DNA of 64,000 bases from Loripinus fragilis (GCA_964019695.1 OZ026515.1:137335049-137399048); one strand, 5' to 3'. Shown: positions 36,701-41,505, counted from the stretch's first letter. The notes: a model not told the origin generated them from the letters alone. Made by a program: numbers and translations.

Positions 36701-39139
36701 ACAAAATGACTTTTAAAAGATATTTTAAGCGCCTTTTTGGATGTTCAAAAATGATGCTACATATTAGGTGCCCTTTATTAGGAGAAAGACCAAAAGGAAA
36801 GTACTGCCAAACAGTTAGAATGGACCAAGTGGGTTTTAAATTGTATCAAGATTGGGAGATGTCATCTTTTAAGATGAATTCACACTCCAAACCTAGTCTC
36901 ATCGAAACCCCAGAATGTCTGGTATCTGTAACACGTAAATGTTTATCCACATAACATTGATTGGTGTGTAAAAGTCCACTGGAAGTCGTAGATAGGGGGC
37001 CATCTCATGACTTTTAAAGGGGTCCCCCAACTTAAGCTTGTAAATGAAACAATCACCAGTATGTCATGAGATAGCCCCTATCTACGACTCCCAGTGGATT
37101 TTTTACACACCACTCAATGTAAAGTGGATAAAATTTTCGTGTTTCAGATGTCTTCCTGGTGTCTCGTGATGGTTGAGCGGTTCTTCCTCGCGGTGCCATT
37201 GGGTTGTCTGCGGGTTGTGGTTGTGGTATGTCCTGATCATACTCACTTACTATTTTGGGTTCATGGATAATGTTTGCATAGGCTTAATGAATGTTTTGAG
37301 TGTTTTCCACCAATCTTTTGAACTCTGTGTCATTTCATAATTTATCTGCTTATTTGTCAATTTAAAGTTTTTTAAACTTTCTGATTTCATTTGTAGAATT
37401 ATTTCTAAATGATTTGTAATTGTTGAAATCTAGGTCACTCTTTGTTCTGTTTTTTATCAAAAAGGCGTTTTCTTTTTCTAATAATATTTTTAATATGTGT
37501 GGTTAGCCAAGGGGGTCAGATGGTATAACTTCAATAGTTTTCAGTGTTTGGAATGCGGTTTTGGCCATTTGTGTAATATTGGTCGTTATGTTTCCCGCAT
37601 ATGTGTTTATGTCGTCGTGTTTCAGACCTTTCCAATCTCTATTGGCCTCATGGTTTAGTGATTGATAGTCTACTCTGTCAAAAAGTCAGATGTGACGAGA
37701 GAATGTTGATGAATCATTTTTGTTGAAATTGAAAATGCAGTATATTTGACATTAATATCTTATACTAGTACTTTGATCCGAGAATGGCTCACCTACACCA
37801 CATAGAAATATGTTTTTTTCTATTTCAGGTTACAAACAGGTCGAGTACAGATGCAGAAGGTTCTGTATAGTGAGTGGGTTCATGAATTCGCTTTTGCGCA
37901 ACAAGTTTAATAAATTCAATTATACATGAGCATGAATGTTAAATCATTTAACATTCGTGCTCCTGTATCATTTTTTTTATCATACGACATTTTGAACTAC
38001 TTTGAAATCGCATTTTTGGCGTGAAAGCATTGGGGTTTTGCCATATCTTCGCGACGGTGTTATGGACGCCGTTTCATAAGGGGGTCAAAATATGTAAACC
38101 ACTGGCGTTTTATCGATTTAAATGCATGACAGACGCAACGTCATACGATAAAGCCATTTAATGTTTTTTTCTCATATAATAGAAAGCTATACGTTTTAAT
38201 GCAAAACATTAAATCATTAATCGGATGTTAATTGTAGCTCTTTTAGCTTACAAACAATTGTATGATGAGAGCAGATTAATTACGCATAAAAGAGTGATTT
38301 TTCTCGCAGCTGGTTCTGATTTCTTAAGGTCGAGAAACAGCTGTGTTGCAATGTGCAACGATTAGTTTCATAGTATGCGTTTTCTTACTATGCCAGCAAA
38401 GATTCGCTGAAGCGCACGACAAATTCCAAATTTACCTAGAGTATCGAGTCGTTACGGCTACATCTTTGAATTAGTATCTAATTTTCTGATTACTGCTGTT
38501 GCACGTCTCCAGTCGTTTTCTATGAGCGCCTTAAAAATTGGTTATAAAACGTTTGTTTAGATCAAATCAAATGATTATGTAATTAATCCTGCTCATGATT
38601 GTTAAAATGCCAAATTGTGCAGTTAGACGTTTCTGTAATGGATAGTACTGTATATTCGGAAATTTTCGCGAGAGTTTTATTTTCGCGAATAGCGCTAAAA
38701 GGAATATATGCGACGCTCAAAGTTCGCAACTAAGTAATAATTAACATATATCAGTAAACGAGAGAGTGATTTTGCTATTTCGTGAAGTTTTTATTTTCGC
38801 CAAACTTCGCATATGCGAAGTTTCGTGAAATTAAAAACCTCGCGAAAATTTCCGAATTTACAGTAATTATTGACTCTGACACTACAGGGACCCACATCAC
38901 ATGACTTACACAACCGAAGGTTTAAACAACACTTTCTGACCACCTTCTAGCACCATTATCCATTTAAACGACGTTCTTTTGAGATATAGGTCAACTGATT
39001 CCACTTTTGCATTCTGTAAAGCATTGATGGCTTGCGTGGTGTCATAATCTGCAGGATAAAGGCTGGTGTTGCTGATAAGTTCGTCGAGATCATTCCACAA
39101 TGATGTATAGTTTTTCGTCCAACGATTCGATCGATATGT
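7320..39139 (-). CDS. FAM20-like: FAM20-like secretory kinase gene (7 exons found)
   Basis: This gene encodes a relative of FAM20B/FAM20C. Those are type II Golgi or secreted atypical kinases: FAM20C phosphorylates secreted proteins and biomineral matrix, and FAM20B phosphorylates xylose in proteoglycan linkers. Seven exons (38910-39139, 25538-25618, 18968-19080, 16314-16506, 12349-12546, 8975-9034, 7320-7548) total 1104 nt, or 367 residues plus TAG. All have AG and GT borders, and every phase joins without a stop. Landmarks in order: LEGGQKVLFKP (ATP-binding lysines), YEVAGYTIDR (the NAE glutamate region), TTGRRLNW, CVHDGKC, NHRD (catalytic Asp), FDFGYGF (metal Asp), QCCNIRKSTY, then the helical C-terminus. 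Human FAM20B is about 409 residues, so mainly the N-terminal anchor is missing. Substrate cannot be told from sequence. Confidence 0.88.
7737..7880 (+). mobile_element. MITE family E, truncated copy
   Basis: CATGGGCGGACACAGAGAG followed by CACAAGTGGCTATATGTTTC and a GGTACGGACCCCTCTCG stretch. Other copies: 10985-11220, 13790-13995, 25703-26105, 28418-28685, 40660-40850. Fuller copies show CATGCGCGGATCCAGA-type ends on both sides. This copy gives the empty site for the insertion at 25768-25996. Confidence 0.6.
8215..8590 (+). repeat. Repeat family C with terminal foldback
   Basis: About 375 bp sharing long stretches with 11945-12310 and, inverted, with the window start (30-130). Its right part folds back: TTTTGATATCAAGTTTACC and GGCTTTGAGAAC pair with GTTCTCAAAGCC and AACTTGATATCAAAA (about 8455-8550). 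No ORF. Confidence 0.65.
8975..9034 (-). CDS. FAM20-like: FAM20-like gene, 60-bp exon
   Basis: Acceptor TTTAATTTCAG, donor GTAAGTGG. It encodes FCEPSYYDIRQAAPIYQCC, matching the FAM20 stretch from the DNG-GFG loop to the QCC cysteines. Enters with one base and leaves two, fitting both neighbours. Confidence 0.88.
9297..9412. mobile_element. Foldback MITE
   Basis: CCTGCGCAGATGATAGTCG at the left pairs with AACTATCATCCGCGCAGG at the right, with GAAAATATCACCCC against GGATGATATTTTC inside. About 115 bp. Confidence 0.65.
9730..9910 (+). repeat. Repeat D (5' companion of A/B elements)
   Basis: Carries GGCCTCAGACTCAATGACGG and GGGCCCACCGTGGCTCAAC. The reverse complement recurs at 30240-30450 and, more diverged, at 61650-61870. 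In all three places it lies about 90-250 bp upstream of the head of an A or B element in the same orientation. Confidence 0.6.
10000..10312 (+). mobile_element. Family B short element
   Basis: Head: CCGTTCTAAGGAGGTGGTTC. Body: GATGGGGAAGAGAGAGCTGG, then GTCTTCCTGGGTGTCTCATG. Tail: TATCATACCCACTTACTA. Copies or fragments lie at 11800-11885, 19550-19676, 20405-20555, 21482-21560, 22108-22225, 29485-30120, 37140-37265, 40975-41230 and 48100-48420. The ORFs here are by-products. Confidence 0.65.
10985..11220. mobile_element. MITE family E, copy
   Basis: G-rich tract at 11023-11036, then AATGACAAATGGCTATTGG and GGAGGTTTGTACGACC, ending near ATCTGGATCCGGACATGG. Decayed. Confidence 0.5.
11800..11885 (+). 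mobile_element. Family B fragment
   Basis: Shows only the B tail half: GTGGTCCCATGGGTTTGTCT, GATTGTGGTATTTACTGA. Confidence 0.45.
11945..12310 (+). repeat. Repeat family C, second copy
   Basis: Shares the GACGTCG, CATAATCGCTTGTTTGAAGA and TTTTGATATCAAATTTACC blocks with 8215-8590 in the same order. Its right arm is shortened, so the foldback is incomplete. It ends just before the FAM20-like catalytic exon. Confidence 0.65.
12349..12546 (-). CDS. FAM20-like: FAM20-like gene, catalytic-loop exon
   Basis: Acceptor CTCTTTGAAACAG, donor GTGAGT. It encodes GDYSYCKEF, then a hydrophobic helix HILDFTVLSFITNHRD, then IVFDFGYG. The two aspartates are 18 residues apart, against 20 in FAM20C (D458 and D478 as I recall). 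The usual Asn and His around the first Asp (GNMDRHH) are replaced by TNHRDQK. Confidence 0.88.
13008..13095 (+). mobile_element. Penelope-like RT fragment, short copy
   Basis: Matches the second half of the RT fragment at 13635-13700 (AGAAGGCTCCCCTTACCTTG, then AACGACTGAAACGCATTTTT). It has small indels and immediately precedes a family A element. Confidence 0.6.
13096..13410 (+). mobile_element. Family A short element
   Basis: Head: AAGCCCTCCAGTAAAATG, CCGTTCCAAGGCGGTACTTC. Middle: GGGAAAGGACTGAGCTCTTG. Tail: TGATTGTATCGATTCCTGAT and CTTTGCACACTTACTT. Other copies: 18775-18845, 19795-20065, 39430-39720, 44590-44825, 45715-45905, 61205-61560 and a tRNA-headed variant at 63765-63997. Confidence 0.65.
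13430..13800 (+). mobile_element. Penelope-like element reverse-transcriptase fragment
   Basis: A frame from about 13540 reads ATSLSTYDFSTLYTTLPHNL and on through IERTFNREGSPYLA, which is typical of Penelope-like reverse transcriptases. After a small frameshift and one CGA-to-TGA change it continues N-A-F-F-T-S-E-K-P to LTFLLDNSFIRFG. It breaks off before the catalytic YxDD box. A dead fragment in a FAM20-like intron. Confidence 0.75.
13790..13995. mobile_element. MITE family E, copy with GGGCCA palindrome
   Basis: GTTGGGCCACCATTGGCCCA, then CGAAACGCCATTGAAATGG and GGCGGGGCGATGATGGCCC; ends AAACTTTCTGGATTCGCTCA. The same blocks appear at 28490-28680 and, reversed, at 40660-40850. Confidence 0.55.
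14011..14427 (-). other. Open frame of unknown nature in a FAM20-like intron
   Basis: 138 codons on the minus strand with no family I recognise. The right part overlaps a repeat (GTCCGTCGTGGG), so the real signal, if any, is below about 14310. There an acceptor-like AATAATACAG precedes residues such as ELCNLVYRPILKNRDEG and a Gly-rich hydrophobic patch. The FAM20-like phases leave no room for it as an obligatory exon. It may be chance or transposon-derived. Confidence 0.2.
14440..15660 (+). repeat. Diverged tandem repeat, interrupted by a foldback element
   Basis: Units marked by GTGTTCATATTTAGCA, GTTATGACAACAAA, TTTCAGATTACCGATATG and AAAGGTCAAGGTCA recur roughly every 150-190 bp (about 14458, 14620, 14790, 14920, 15553). 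The array is split at about 15050-15540 by the CCGGGTCC element. GTCCGTCGT at the left edge recalls the tetranucleotide tract of the minisatellite-bearing elements. Confidence 0.55.
15050..15540 (+). mobile_element. CCGGGTCC foldback element, copy 1
   Basis: Begins GATCACACATATTTTTCA, then an imperfect long hairpin (TGCATTAACATTTGCCGGG against CCCGGCAAGTGTTAATGCA). It continues through AAAATGGCGTCGACTGC and CATGTTCAAACAAAATGTG to ATGCAAGAATAC. The same order, reversed, is at 52050-52566. It sits inside a tandem array. Confidence 0.7.
15700..15738. repeat. Poly-C followed by (CA)n
   Basis: About 19 C then a CA run; simple sequence. Confidence 0.9.
16314..16506 (-). CDS. FAM20-like: FAM20-like gene, cysteine-rich middle exon
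   Basis: Acceptor CCTTGATATAG, donor AAG|GTAGAA. It encodes about 64 residues including STKCVHDGKC, which fits the FAM20 C-F-Y-G-K-C disulfide segment. The rest is divergent. Phase fits both neighbours (enters with two bases, leaves two), the main reason for accepting it. Confidence 0.72.
16560..18480. other. AT-rich intron sequence, nothing recognised
   Basis: Part of the intron between the GR-motif exon and the cysteine-rich exon. Only short chance frames and no clear repeat. Confidence 0.5.
18530..18735 (+). mobile_element. BEL/Pao retrotransposon Pol fragment
   Basis: Reads RNFLKEIASVYNQLGLLCPV then, after one frameshift and stop, WDNALDTDDQIEWSDIKSDI. The pattern 'IASVYDPLGLL.PV ... 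GWDD.L...W' is the hallmark of the Pao region downstream of RT. It stands opposite in strand to the host gene and is inactive. Confidence 0.75.
18775..18845 (-). mobile_element. Family A tail fragment
   Basis: AAGTAAGTAAGATCAGGAAT followed by CACACCTGACCCAGAAAACC matches the tail of family A; truncated. Confidence 0.55.
18968..19080 (-). CDS. FAM20-like: FAM20-like gene, GR-motif exon
   Basis: Acceptor TGTACTTTACAG, donor GTAAGTT. It encodes MLRLFNFPFTTGRRLNW then EPVASERLRQMVNVTE. This corresponds to FAM20 'RIL.FRR.P...GR..N' followed by 'PVATEQL'. The following intron carries BEL/Pao and repeat-A fragments. Confidence 0.88.
19137..19213. repeat. Short inverted repeat
   Basis: GCAATAACAATATATG pairs imperfectly with CATGTATATGTTATTGC. 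Probably a foldback MITE remnant, just upstream of the GR-motif exon. Confidence 0.4.
19550..19676 (-). mobile_element. Family B fragment
   Basis: GCACGCTGCAGGCCAAACCA then ACTAACAGTCACAACATATC and CTCTCTCCTTCCCATCAA; the tail end is missing. Confidence 0.5.
19795..20065 (-). mobile_element. Family A element with duplicated tail
   Basis: Full A body read on the minus strand. The tail motif ATCAGGAATCGATACAATCA appears twice (about 19804 and 19846), a tandem duplication of about 42 bp. Confidence 0.6.
20130..20370. repeat. Two-unit tandem repeat, 124-bp period
   Basis: TGCCATCTGAACTGATATAT begins at 20132 and again at 20256; both units continue through TTCTAGGATG and AAGGGTTCT. It lies between a family A and a family B element. 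Confidence 0.7.
20405..20555 (+). mobile_element. Family B fragment
   Basis: CATCTTGATGGGGAAAAGAG, then TCGTCTTCCTTATGTCTTG, CACATGGTGACATGGGCTGG and a TTGATCACACTCACC tail. Confidence 0.55.
20560..21200. other. Intron sequence, nothing recognised
   Basis: No convincing exon, hairpin or known repeat. Confidence 0.4.
21201..21405 (+). pseudogene. Broken THAP zinc-finger domain
   Basis: ATG at 21201 opens IDCEVVGCSRRKVKN, the first Cys pair of a C2CH THAP finger. After a shift of frame it continues ERLSLWISAENRK and TSVVCSKHF, giving the expected Trp and the closing Cys and His. THAP domains bind DNA and occur in P-element transposases and host proteins. The frameshift and lack of any downstream domain mark it as a fossil, probably transposon-derived. 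Confidence 0.65.
21482..21560 (+). mobile_element. Family B tail fragment
   Basis: TTGGCGCCGTGAGATGGTAT then GGTATTTCCTGGTCATACTC and ACTGATTCC. Confidence 0.45.
22108..22225 (-). mobile_element. Family B fragment
   Basis: GAGTGTGACCAAGAAATACC, ACACTGCAGACCAACCCATG and GGCATCAGGAAGACAA match the B tail half on the minus strand. Confidence 0.55.
22484..22640. repeat. (CA)-rich and TGCATGCA-rich simple sequence
   Basis: Short CA runs plus inverted TGCATGCATGCAGTC and GACTGCATGCATGCG. Overlapping frames on both strands here are simple-sequence artefacts. The flanks 22230-22480 and 22640-23330 show nothing recognisable. Confidence 0.6.
23330..23884 (-). mobile_element. LINE reverse-transcriptase fragment
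   Basis: Minus-strand frame with F-L-Y-A-D-D-I-T-L, the RT catalytic YxDD box, then LNILENYCYRWKLKVDTQKT and FVYLGVIFT. These are RT motifs C to E of a non-LTR retrotransposon. Homology seems to continue below 23621 with many stops (ALMAIFKMNKHLYQ-like reading). A dead fragment in a FAM20-like intron. Confidence 0.8.
24000..24205. repeat. Two (CT)n microsatellites
   Basis: Pure CT runs at about 24000-24023 and 24150-24205. Confidence 0.95.
24460..25270 (-). mobile_element. LINE 3' end, C-terminal ORF2 fragment
   Basis: On the minus strand a frame open from about 25260 to 24864 reads HTVNRCRIRLGLSHLKRHL, CENVTCDDIPEMTSHFLLYC and RRTMLKEIS. This is the C-terminal knuckle (H-x-L-x-x-C) of many non-LTR retrotransposons. 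A likely 3' tail (AATAAATAAAG read on minus) ends near 24460, with microsatellites between. It need not be the same copy as 23330-23884. Confidence 0.65.
24608..24745. repeat. (GT)n then (GA)n microsatellite
   Basis: GT run at 24608-24640 and an interrupted GA run at 24661-24745. Poly-(Ser-Leu) and poly-(Arg-Glu) frames over it are artefacts. Confidence 0.95.
25538..25618 (-). CDS. FAM20-like: FAM20-like gene, 81-bp exon with the NAE-region glutamate
   Basis: Acceptor TTGTTTTGTAG, donor GTATGTTG. It encodes SKTTIYDKC, QGCEKPEYEVAGYTID and the first two bases of Arg. EVAGYTIDR aligns with EVAAFHLDR of FAM20B, keeping the metal-binding Glu; the preceding D-R-H-N is not conserved. It lies between a LINE end and a MITE cluster. 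Confidence 0.87.
25703..26105 (+). mobile_element. MITE family E copy split by an insertion
   Basis: GGATCCAGAGTGGGACCGG to CACAAGTGGCTATAT, then the insertion 25768-25996, then ATAATGTTTCCTTTGAAA and GGAGGTCCCTTCGACCC. Removing the insert restores the order at 7737-7880. Confidence 0.7.
25768..25996. mobile_element. MITE family F (GAGCCG ends), copy 1
   Basis: TIR GAGCCGCGACATGAGATTTT at the left; the right end, reversed, is GAGCCGTGACACGTGGTTTC. The core holds a palindrome GCCTGCGCATACGCGCAGTC. Inserted in a family E element. The second copy is at 32371-32596. Confidence 0.8.
26160..26232. repeat. GTGCTCAAAAGAACC hairpin repeat, copy 2
   Basis: AACATATGTTGTGGGTGCTC and AAAGAACCGTCT pair with AGACGGTTCTTT and GGAGCACCCAAAACATATGT. 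A clean foldback. Confidence 0.7.
26247..28156 (-). repeat. Minisatellite-bearing element 3 (13 units, about 140 bp)
   Basis: The marker GAGATATGCTCC or a variant recurs 13 times between about 26318 and 28049 at mostly 130-150-bp steps. Units also carry GGTCAAGGTCACAGTGACCC, ATCCCAAGATGCATTCACAC and CCAAATTTGGGATTCCTA. The right edge has GGACGGACGGACGGAC and a hairpin (28123-28152). The left edge has GAATGCCCCCAAAGG. Read on the minus strand it has the same plan as elements 1 and 2. Confidence 0.85.
28418..28685 (+). mobile_element. MITE family E, near-complete copy
   Basis: GGTGGATCCAGAGAGGGGG, poly-C, CCATTTAAATGGCGTTTCGC, GGCGGGCCAATGATGGCCCG, and ends TTTCTGGACCCGCGCATGGG. The two ends are inverted relatives. 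Confidence 0.65.
28725..28798 (+). mobile_element. tRNA-derived SINE head
   Basis: CAGTGGCTGGGTTGGAAGTG carries an A-box-like stretch and TTTCTAGTTCGAGACTCACT a good B box (GTTCGAGAC), about 40 bp apart. A foldback follows directly. Not a working tRNA: the arms do not pair well. Confidence 0.55.
28820..28940. mobile_element. Foldback element, about 120 bp
   Basis: ATGGAATCATGAAGACTTCG and GGTCTCTTGCA pair with TGCAAGAGACC and CGACGTATTCATGATTCCAT. The stem is about 50 bp with few mismatches. Confidence 0.75.
29485..30120 (-). mobile_element. Family B element split by another MITE
   Basis: Tail and body at 29485-29745 (GAGTATGATCAGGAAATATC and on to ACTACTGCTTTAAAACGA); the head resumes at 30078 (AGCGGTCTAAGACACTGGGG, CTTAAATGC). 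The interruption is 29748-30077. Confidence 0.65.
29748..30077. mobile_element. MITE inserted in family B
   Basis: ATTCCTACTCAACCGATAGC and TACTTCCCTTTGG at the left match, in reverse, CCAATTGGTTGAGTGG-type sequence and CAAAGGAAAGTAAC at the right, over about 35 bp with mismatches. Confidence 0.6.
30240..30450 (-). repeat. Repeat D, second copy
   Basis: GTTGAGCCAAGGTGGGCCC and CGTCATTGAGTCTGAGGCC are the reverse of blocks in 9730-9910. It lies about 120 bp upstream (on minus) of the B head at 30120. Confidence 0.6.
30898..31125. mobile_element. MITE with CCCGAGGT ends
   Basis: CCCGAGGTTATAAAAATGTC and ATGCTC at the left pair with GAGCATGATAAAAGC and ATTACCTCGAGG at the right. The preceding 30450-30890 shows nothing recognised. 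Confidence 0.5.
31364..31884 (+). repeat. Pair of 88-bp direct repeats
   Basis: GCACTTGCCATAAAGACCTT to the TTCCAGGT end occurs at about 31364-31452 and again at 31795-31884, about 90% alike. Both ends resemble a splice acceptor. The DNA between (31453-31794) has no recognised domain. Confidence 0.65.
32371..32596. mobile_element. MITE family F, copy 2, with AAAT duplication
   Basis: GAGCCGCAACATAATATTTC to the GTGTCACGGCTC end; AAAT flanks both sides (32367-32370 and 32597-32600). About 75-80% like 25768-25996. Confidence 0.8.
32610..34160. other. Long intron stretch, nothing firm
   Basis: AT-rich with isolated chance frames on both strands (for example 33110-33325 minus and 33926-34117 plus). 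None shows a known domain or fits the FAM20-like phases. Confidence 0.45.
34174..34433. mobile_element. MITE with CCTTTGTATAC ends, copy 1
   Basis: Left CCTTTGTATACGGGAAATCC; right end ATATACAAAGGGTTAA. It contains a CAGTG-type palindrome at 34212-34290. The second copy is at 41647-41886. Confidence 0.6.
34699..35066. mobile_element. AT-rich MITE flanked by TTAA
   Basis: TIR AGCTGCATACTCTGTAAC at the left; the right end, reversed, reads AGCTGCATAATCTGTAAC. TTAA at 34695-34698 and 35067-35070. No ORF. Confidence 0.75.
35131..35333. mobile_element. MITE with TACGGTAAAACCTGTC ends
   Basis: Left TACGGTAAAACCTGTCTTAA, then GCGGCCACT; the right end, reversed, is GTACAACCTGTCTTACGCGG. Ends beginning TAC and GTA suggest a Tc1/mariner-type TA site. 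The second copy is at 60340-60536. Confidence 0.7.
36942..37132. mobile_element. Foldback element inside the LINE
   Basis: TTTATCCACATAACATTGAT and GGTGTGTAAAAGTCCACTGG pair with CCCAGTGGATTTTTTACACA and CACTCAATGTAAAGTGGATA. The stem exceeds 70 bp. Confidence 0.75.
37140..37265 (+). mobile_element. Family B fragment
   Basis: GTCTTCCTGGTGTCTCGTGA, CGCGGTGCCATTGGGTTGTC and TGTCCTGATCATACTCACTT. Confidence 0.6.
37880..38180. repeat. Repeat with ATGAGCA hairpin, copy 1
   Basis: CAACAAGTTTAATAAATTCA, ACATGAGCATGAATGTTAAA and ACATTCGTGCTCCTGTATCA form a foldback; ACCACTGGCGTTTTATCGAT follows. A diverged inverted copy lies at 60840-61150. Confidence 0.5.
38646..38865. mobile_element. Tc1/mariner-like MITE next to an exon
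   Basis: TIR TACTGTATATTCGGAAATTT at the left with TTCGCGAG following; the right end, reversed, is TACTGTAAATTCGGAAATTT plus TCGCGAG. 27 bp with one mismatch; TA at both edges. It ends 45 bp from the ATP-binding exon. Confidence 0.85.
38910..39139 (-). CDS. FAM20-like: FAM20-like gene, ATP-binding exon (most 5' firm exon)
   Basis: Acceptor TTTATTTTAG, donor GTAAGTCATG. It encodes TYRSNRWTKNYTSLW, LYPADYDTTQ and the strong motif VLEGGQKVLFKP. In FAM20 this is preceded by G-T-Q-L-K; here the equivalent reads T-S-F-K. It starts in phase 0 and contains no suitable ATG, so at least one upstream exon with the start and signal anchor is missing. It is squeezed between a MITE (38646-38865) and a perfect hairpin (39219-39292). 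Confidence 0.9.
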
Positions 39140-39218
39140 CTAAAATAAAGAACATTTTGTGTTTGATTATCTCAATAAAAATTCCAAAGGGAATTTAATA
39201 AACAAAAGCACTATGTTT

Positions 39219-39292
39219 ACTCTGTTTCAAATTTTCGGCCACTTGGCCTTTGTCAAGACAAAGGCCAAGTGGCCGAAAATTTGAAACAGAGT
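39219..39292. repeat. Perfect 36-bp inverted repeat, 2-bp spacer
   Basis: ACTCTGTTTCAAATTTTCGG to CCTTTGTC is mirrored exactly from 39257 to 39292; only AA separates the arms. It lies 80 bp upstream of the acceptor of the ATP-binding exon, within the intron. Confidence 0.9.
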
Positions 39293-39429
39293 TAACATAT
39301 TGTTTTAGTTTTGTGTTTGGTTTGTGGTTTCACGTCTCTGCCAACTGCTACAGTGGAGACTGAACTTAATGTTACACCCTTGTGCATATGGACTGCACTA
39401 AAAATGCACTAATATACATCTGAACTAAG

Positions 39430-39720
39430 GTTGAGGTTCGCACGTCGTGAAACCGTTTTAAGCCCTCCAGTAAAATATTTTTACTGCCCGTTCCAAGGCG
39501 GTGCTTCTTTTGTGGAGCATTTATGTTATTTCTGTCTGGTTTTTGTTATGCTTTCGTGCACGTCTGTTTATTGATGTCTTGTGGTCACCTACTGGGAAAG
39601 GGCTGACCTCTTGGCTCTCGTTTGTGATGTCTAATTTTGAAGTTGTCACTTTCCCATTGGTATCCTGGGTCAGGTGTGGAGCTTGATTGTATCGATTCCT
39701 GATCTTTGCCATCTTTCTTA
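39430..39720 (+). mobile_element. Family A element
   Basis: Complete head to tail: ACATCTGAACTAAGGTTGAG, AAGCCCTCCAGTAAAATA, CCGTTCCAAGGCGGTGCTTC, CACTTTCCCATTGG, CGATTCCTGATCTTTGCC. Confidence 0.7.
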
Positions 39721-40022
39721 CTTTTTCTAAAGTATCAGTTTCATCATAATATGGTGCACATAAACCACTTTGTGTAACATTAGATTCAGGCTCCACTGTA
39801 CGGTCATGTTGACACGGTCAGTTAAACCATTCACACTTTTTGACTAAGCGGTTAACCTGTACTTCGCGCACAAACGTTCGCTTTTAACTGACACCAACCC
39901 TTCCTGAACCAGTGGAAGGAGAAGGGTGAATGTAGACAATATACCATGATCAATCTCCAGGAAAACATGGTACCGGACCTTATATAAAAATAGATATTAA
40001 GTAAATAAATACACATTATTAT

Positions 40023-40169
40023 AATAGTAACTTCATCTGGCGTACTGTATCACGTCGAGTGGATGAGGTCATACAATCGGATCACCCGAGACGCGAAGCG
40101 TCGAGGGTGATCCAATGGTATGCCCTCATCCACGAGACGTGATAATGTACGCCAGATCAAGTTGCTATT
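40023..40169. mobile_element. Foldback element, about 147 bp
   Basis: AATAGTAACTTCATCTGGCG, GATGAGGTCATAC and ATCGGATCACCC pair with GGGTGATCC, GTATGCCCTCATC and CGCCAGATCAAGTTGCTATT; near the centre, ACGCGAAGCGT. The stem is about 65 bp. Confidence 0.8.
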
Positions 40170-40659
40170 AAAATATTATGTTTATTATATACTTTCTTCT
40201 GACATTATTCTGATTTTATTACTGGTTTTGGTCTTTAATCCCAAAAAATTGCGGGAACGTTTCTTGACGTTACGTCATCATGTTTTCTGTCTCTGGTTCC
40301 ATGCTTGAAATTTACTGAATGTAACGTCGCCGCAAAAACAGGTTACCGACGTTAGCCTCGTTTTAAAGGAAAGTGATACGGATTCAGAAAACCTCAGTTC
40401 GTTGATCCGGCTTTCTATACCAGATAGCCAGAAAACAGACAGTTCAAAAGATGTATCATGTATAGGTATATAATAAAGTGAAAAAAACAGACTGCCAGTT
40501 AAATGGCCCTGTGAAAATTGTGACATTACGCTTAATATTTGCGACCAGCAAAGGTTCTGTCGAGCATAGGCGAGCATAGAATGTTTTGTCAGAGGGGTCT
40601 AGCTCTGGAAACATTTTTTTAAGTTGATGAATGGAAAGAGGATCCAAATACAGCAAAAG

Positions 40660-40850
40660 GCCATTTAAATTGCGTTTCGCTGGCGGGCCAATGATGGTCC
40701 AACATTGAATGATGGCTTGGTAGCTTTGTGATTTTCAGGGGATCCGGACCAGTATTACTAAGAAACCCTATATTTTGGTGGGTTTTTCAGAGGTGGGGGG
40801 GGGTCCGAATCGTCTGTCCCCTCTCTTGATCCGCGCATGGCGAGCCTGCA
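40660..40850 (-). mobile_element. MITE family E copy
   Basis: GGCCATTTAAATTGCGTTTC, GGCGGGCCAATGATGGTCC, then GGGGATCCGGACC and TTGATCCGCGCATGG at the right end. Confidence 0.65.
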
Positions 40851-40974
40851 CATACATGTAGGTGCAGTCTCGCCAGAATCTGCACTGTAAGCATACACAA
40901 GGCAGGGATGAATGTACAGGAATGCTCAGGCTTAACTCTATGCCGACTAGATAACTACGCATCGTATATCCACA

Positions 40975-41230
40975 AAGTACGAGTGAGTATGACCAGGAAA
41001 TGCCACAAGCACACAATGCAGACAAACTCACCACGGCACCGTAAGGAAGAGCCACCTATAACGAACAATCACAGGACATCGGGAAGACAATTTAAGAAAA
41101 ACAACCATCTCTCTCTCTCCCCCCACAAACAAGGTTAGAACAACAGAACCACCATCTAAGAACCGAAAGCGGTCTAAGCATCGGGGTGGAGGGGGGGGGG
41201 CTTAAATGTATTTTACTGGTCCAAAATATT
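40975..41230 (-). mobile_element. Family B element
   Basis: GAGTATGACCAGGAAATGCC, CATCGGGAAGACAATTTAAG, CTCTCTCTCC, GAACCACCATCTAAGAACCG and GGCTTAAATGTATTTTACTGG. Confidence 0.65.
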
Positions 41231-41505
41231 CGCCCTAGATTCTATTGTTTTCAAAACAATATTCGACTACTATTATTATCAGCAGTGTATTTCTTCTTTC
41301 AAGTAAAAAGACCAAATGGGCTAACTCGTAAGTTTTGGCTGCTATACGATATTTTCATCTGTGTTCTGGGAGCTCAGCGACCGTCTCTGTGGGATGGTTC
41401 TCTTCACCTCACACAGCAACAGTAGAATTTTGACTTTGATGATTCACAACAGCAACTTAAAATTATATTCATAATTAAAGTAACACCCATACATATTCAG
41501 TCTTC

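Larger units (their letters stand above)
35717..37690 (-). mobile_element. LINE ORF2 remains (linker and RT), interrupted
   Basis: Minus strand, 5' to 3': 37690-37290 reads LNHEANRDWKGLKHDD, then an SDPPW / IRKRKR linker typical of the endonuclease-to-RT span. 36424-36122 reads ALDEGNSLCYFYDISKAFDR then VWHKGLI, which is RT motif A. 35908-35717 reads FRKHLGLILSNDLSWH. A family B copy and a foldback (36942-37265) interrupt it. The order suits one CR1/Jockey-like element. Stops and shifts make it dead. Confidence 0.75.

Noticed and set aside
38906..39100. FAM20-like exon as an initial exon starting at the Leu before WNDL
   Set aside because: That codon is TTG. The frame stays open upstream to a good acceptor in phase 0, so it is an internal exon.
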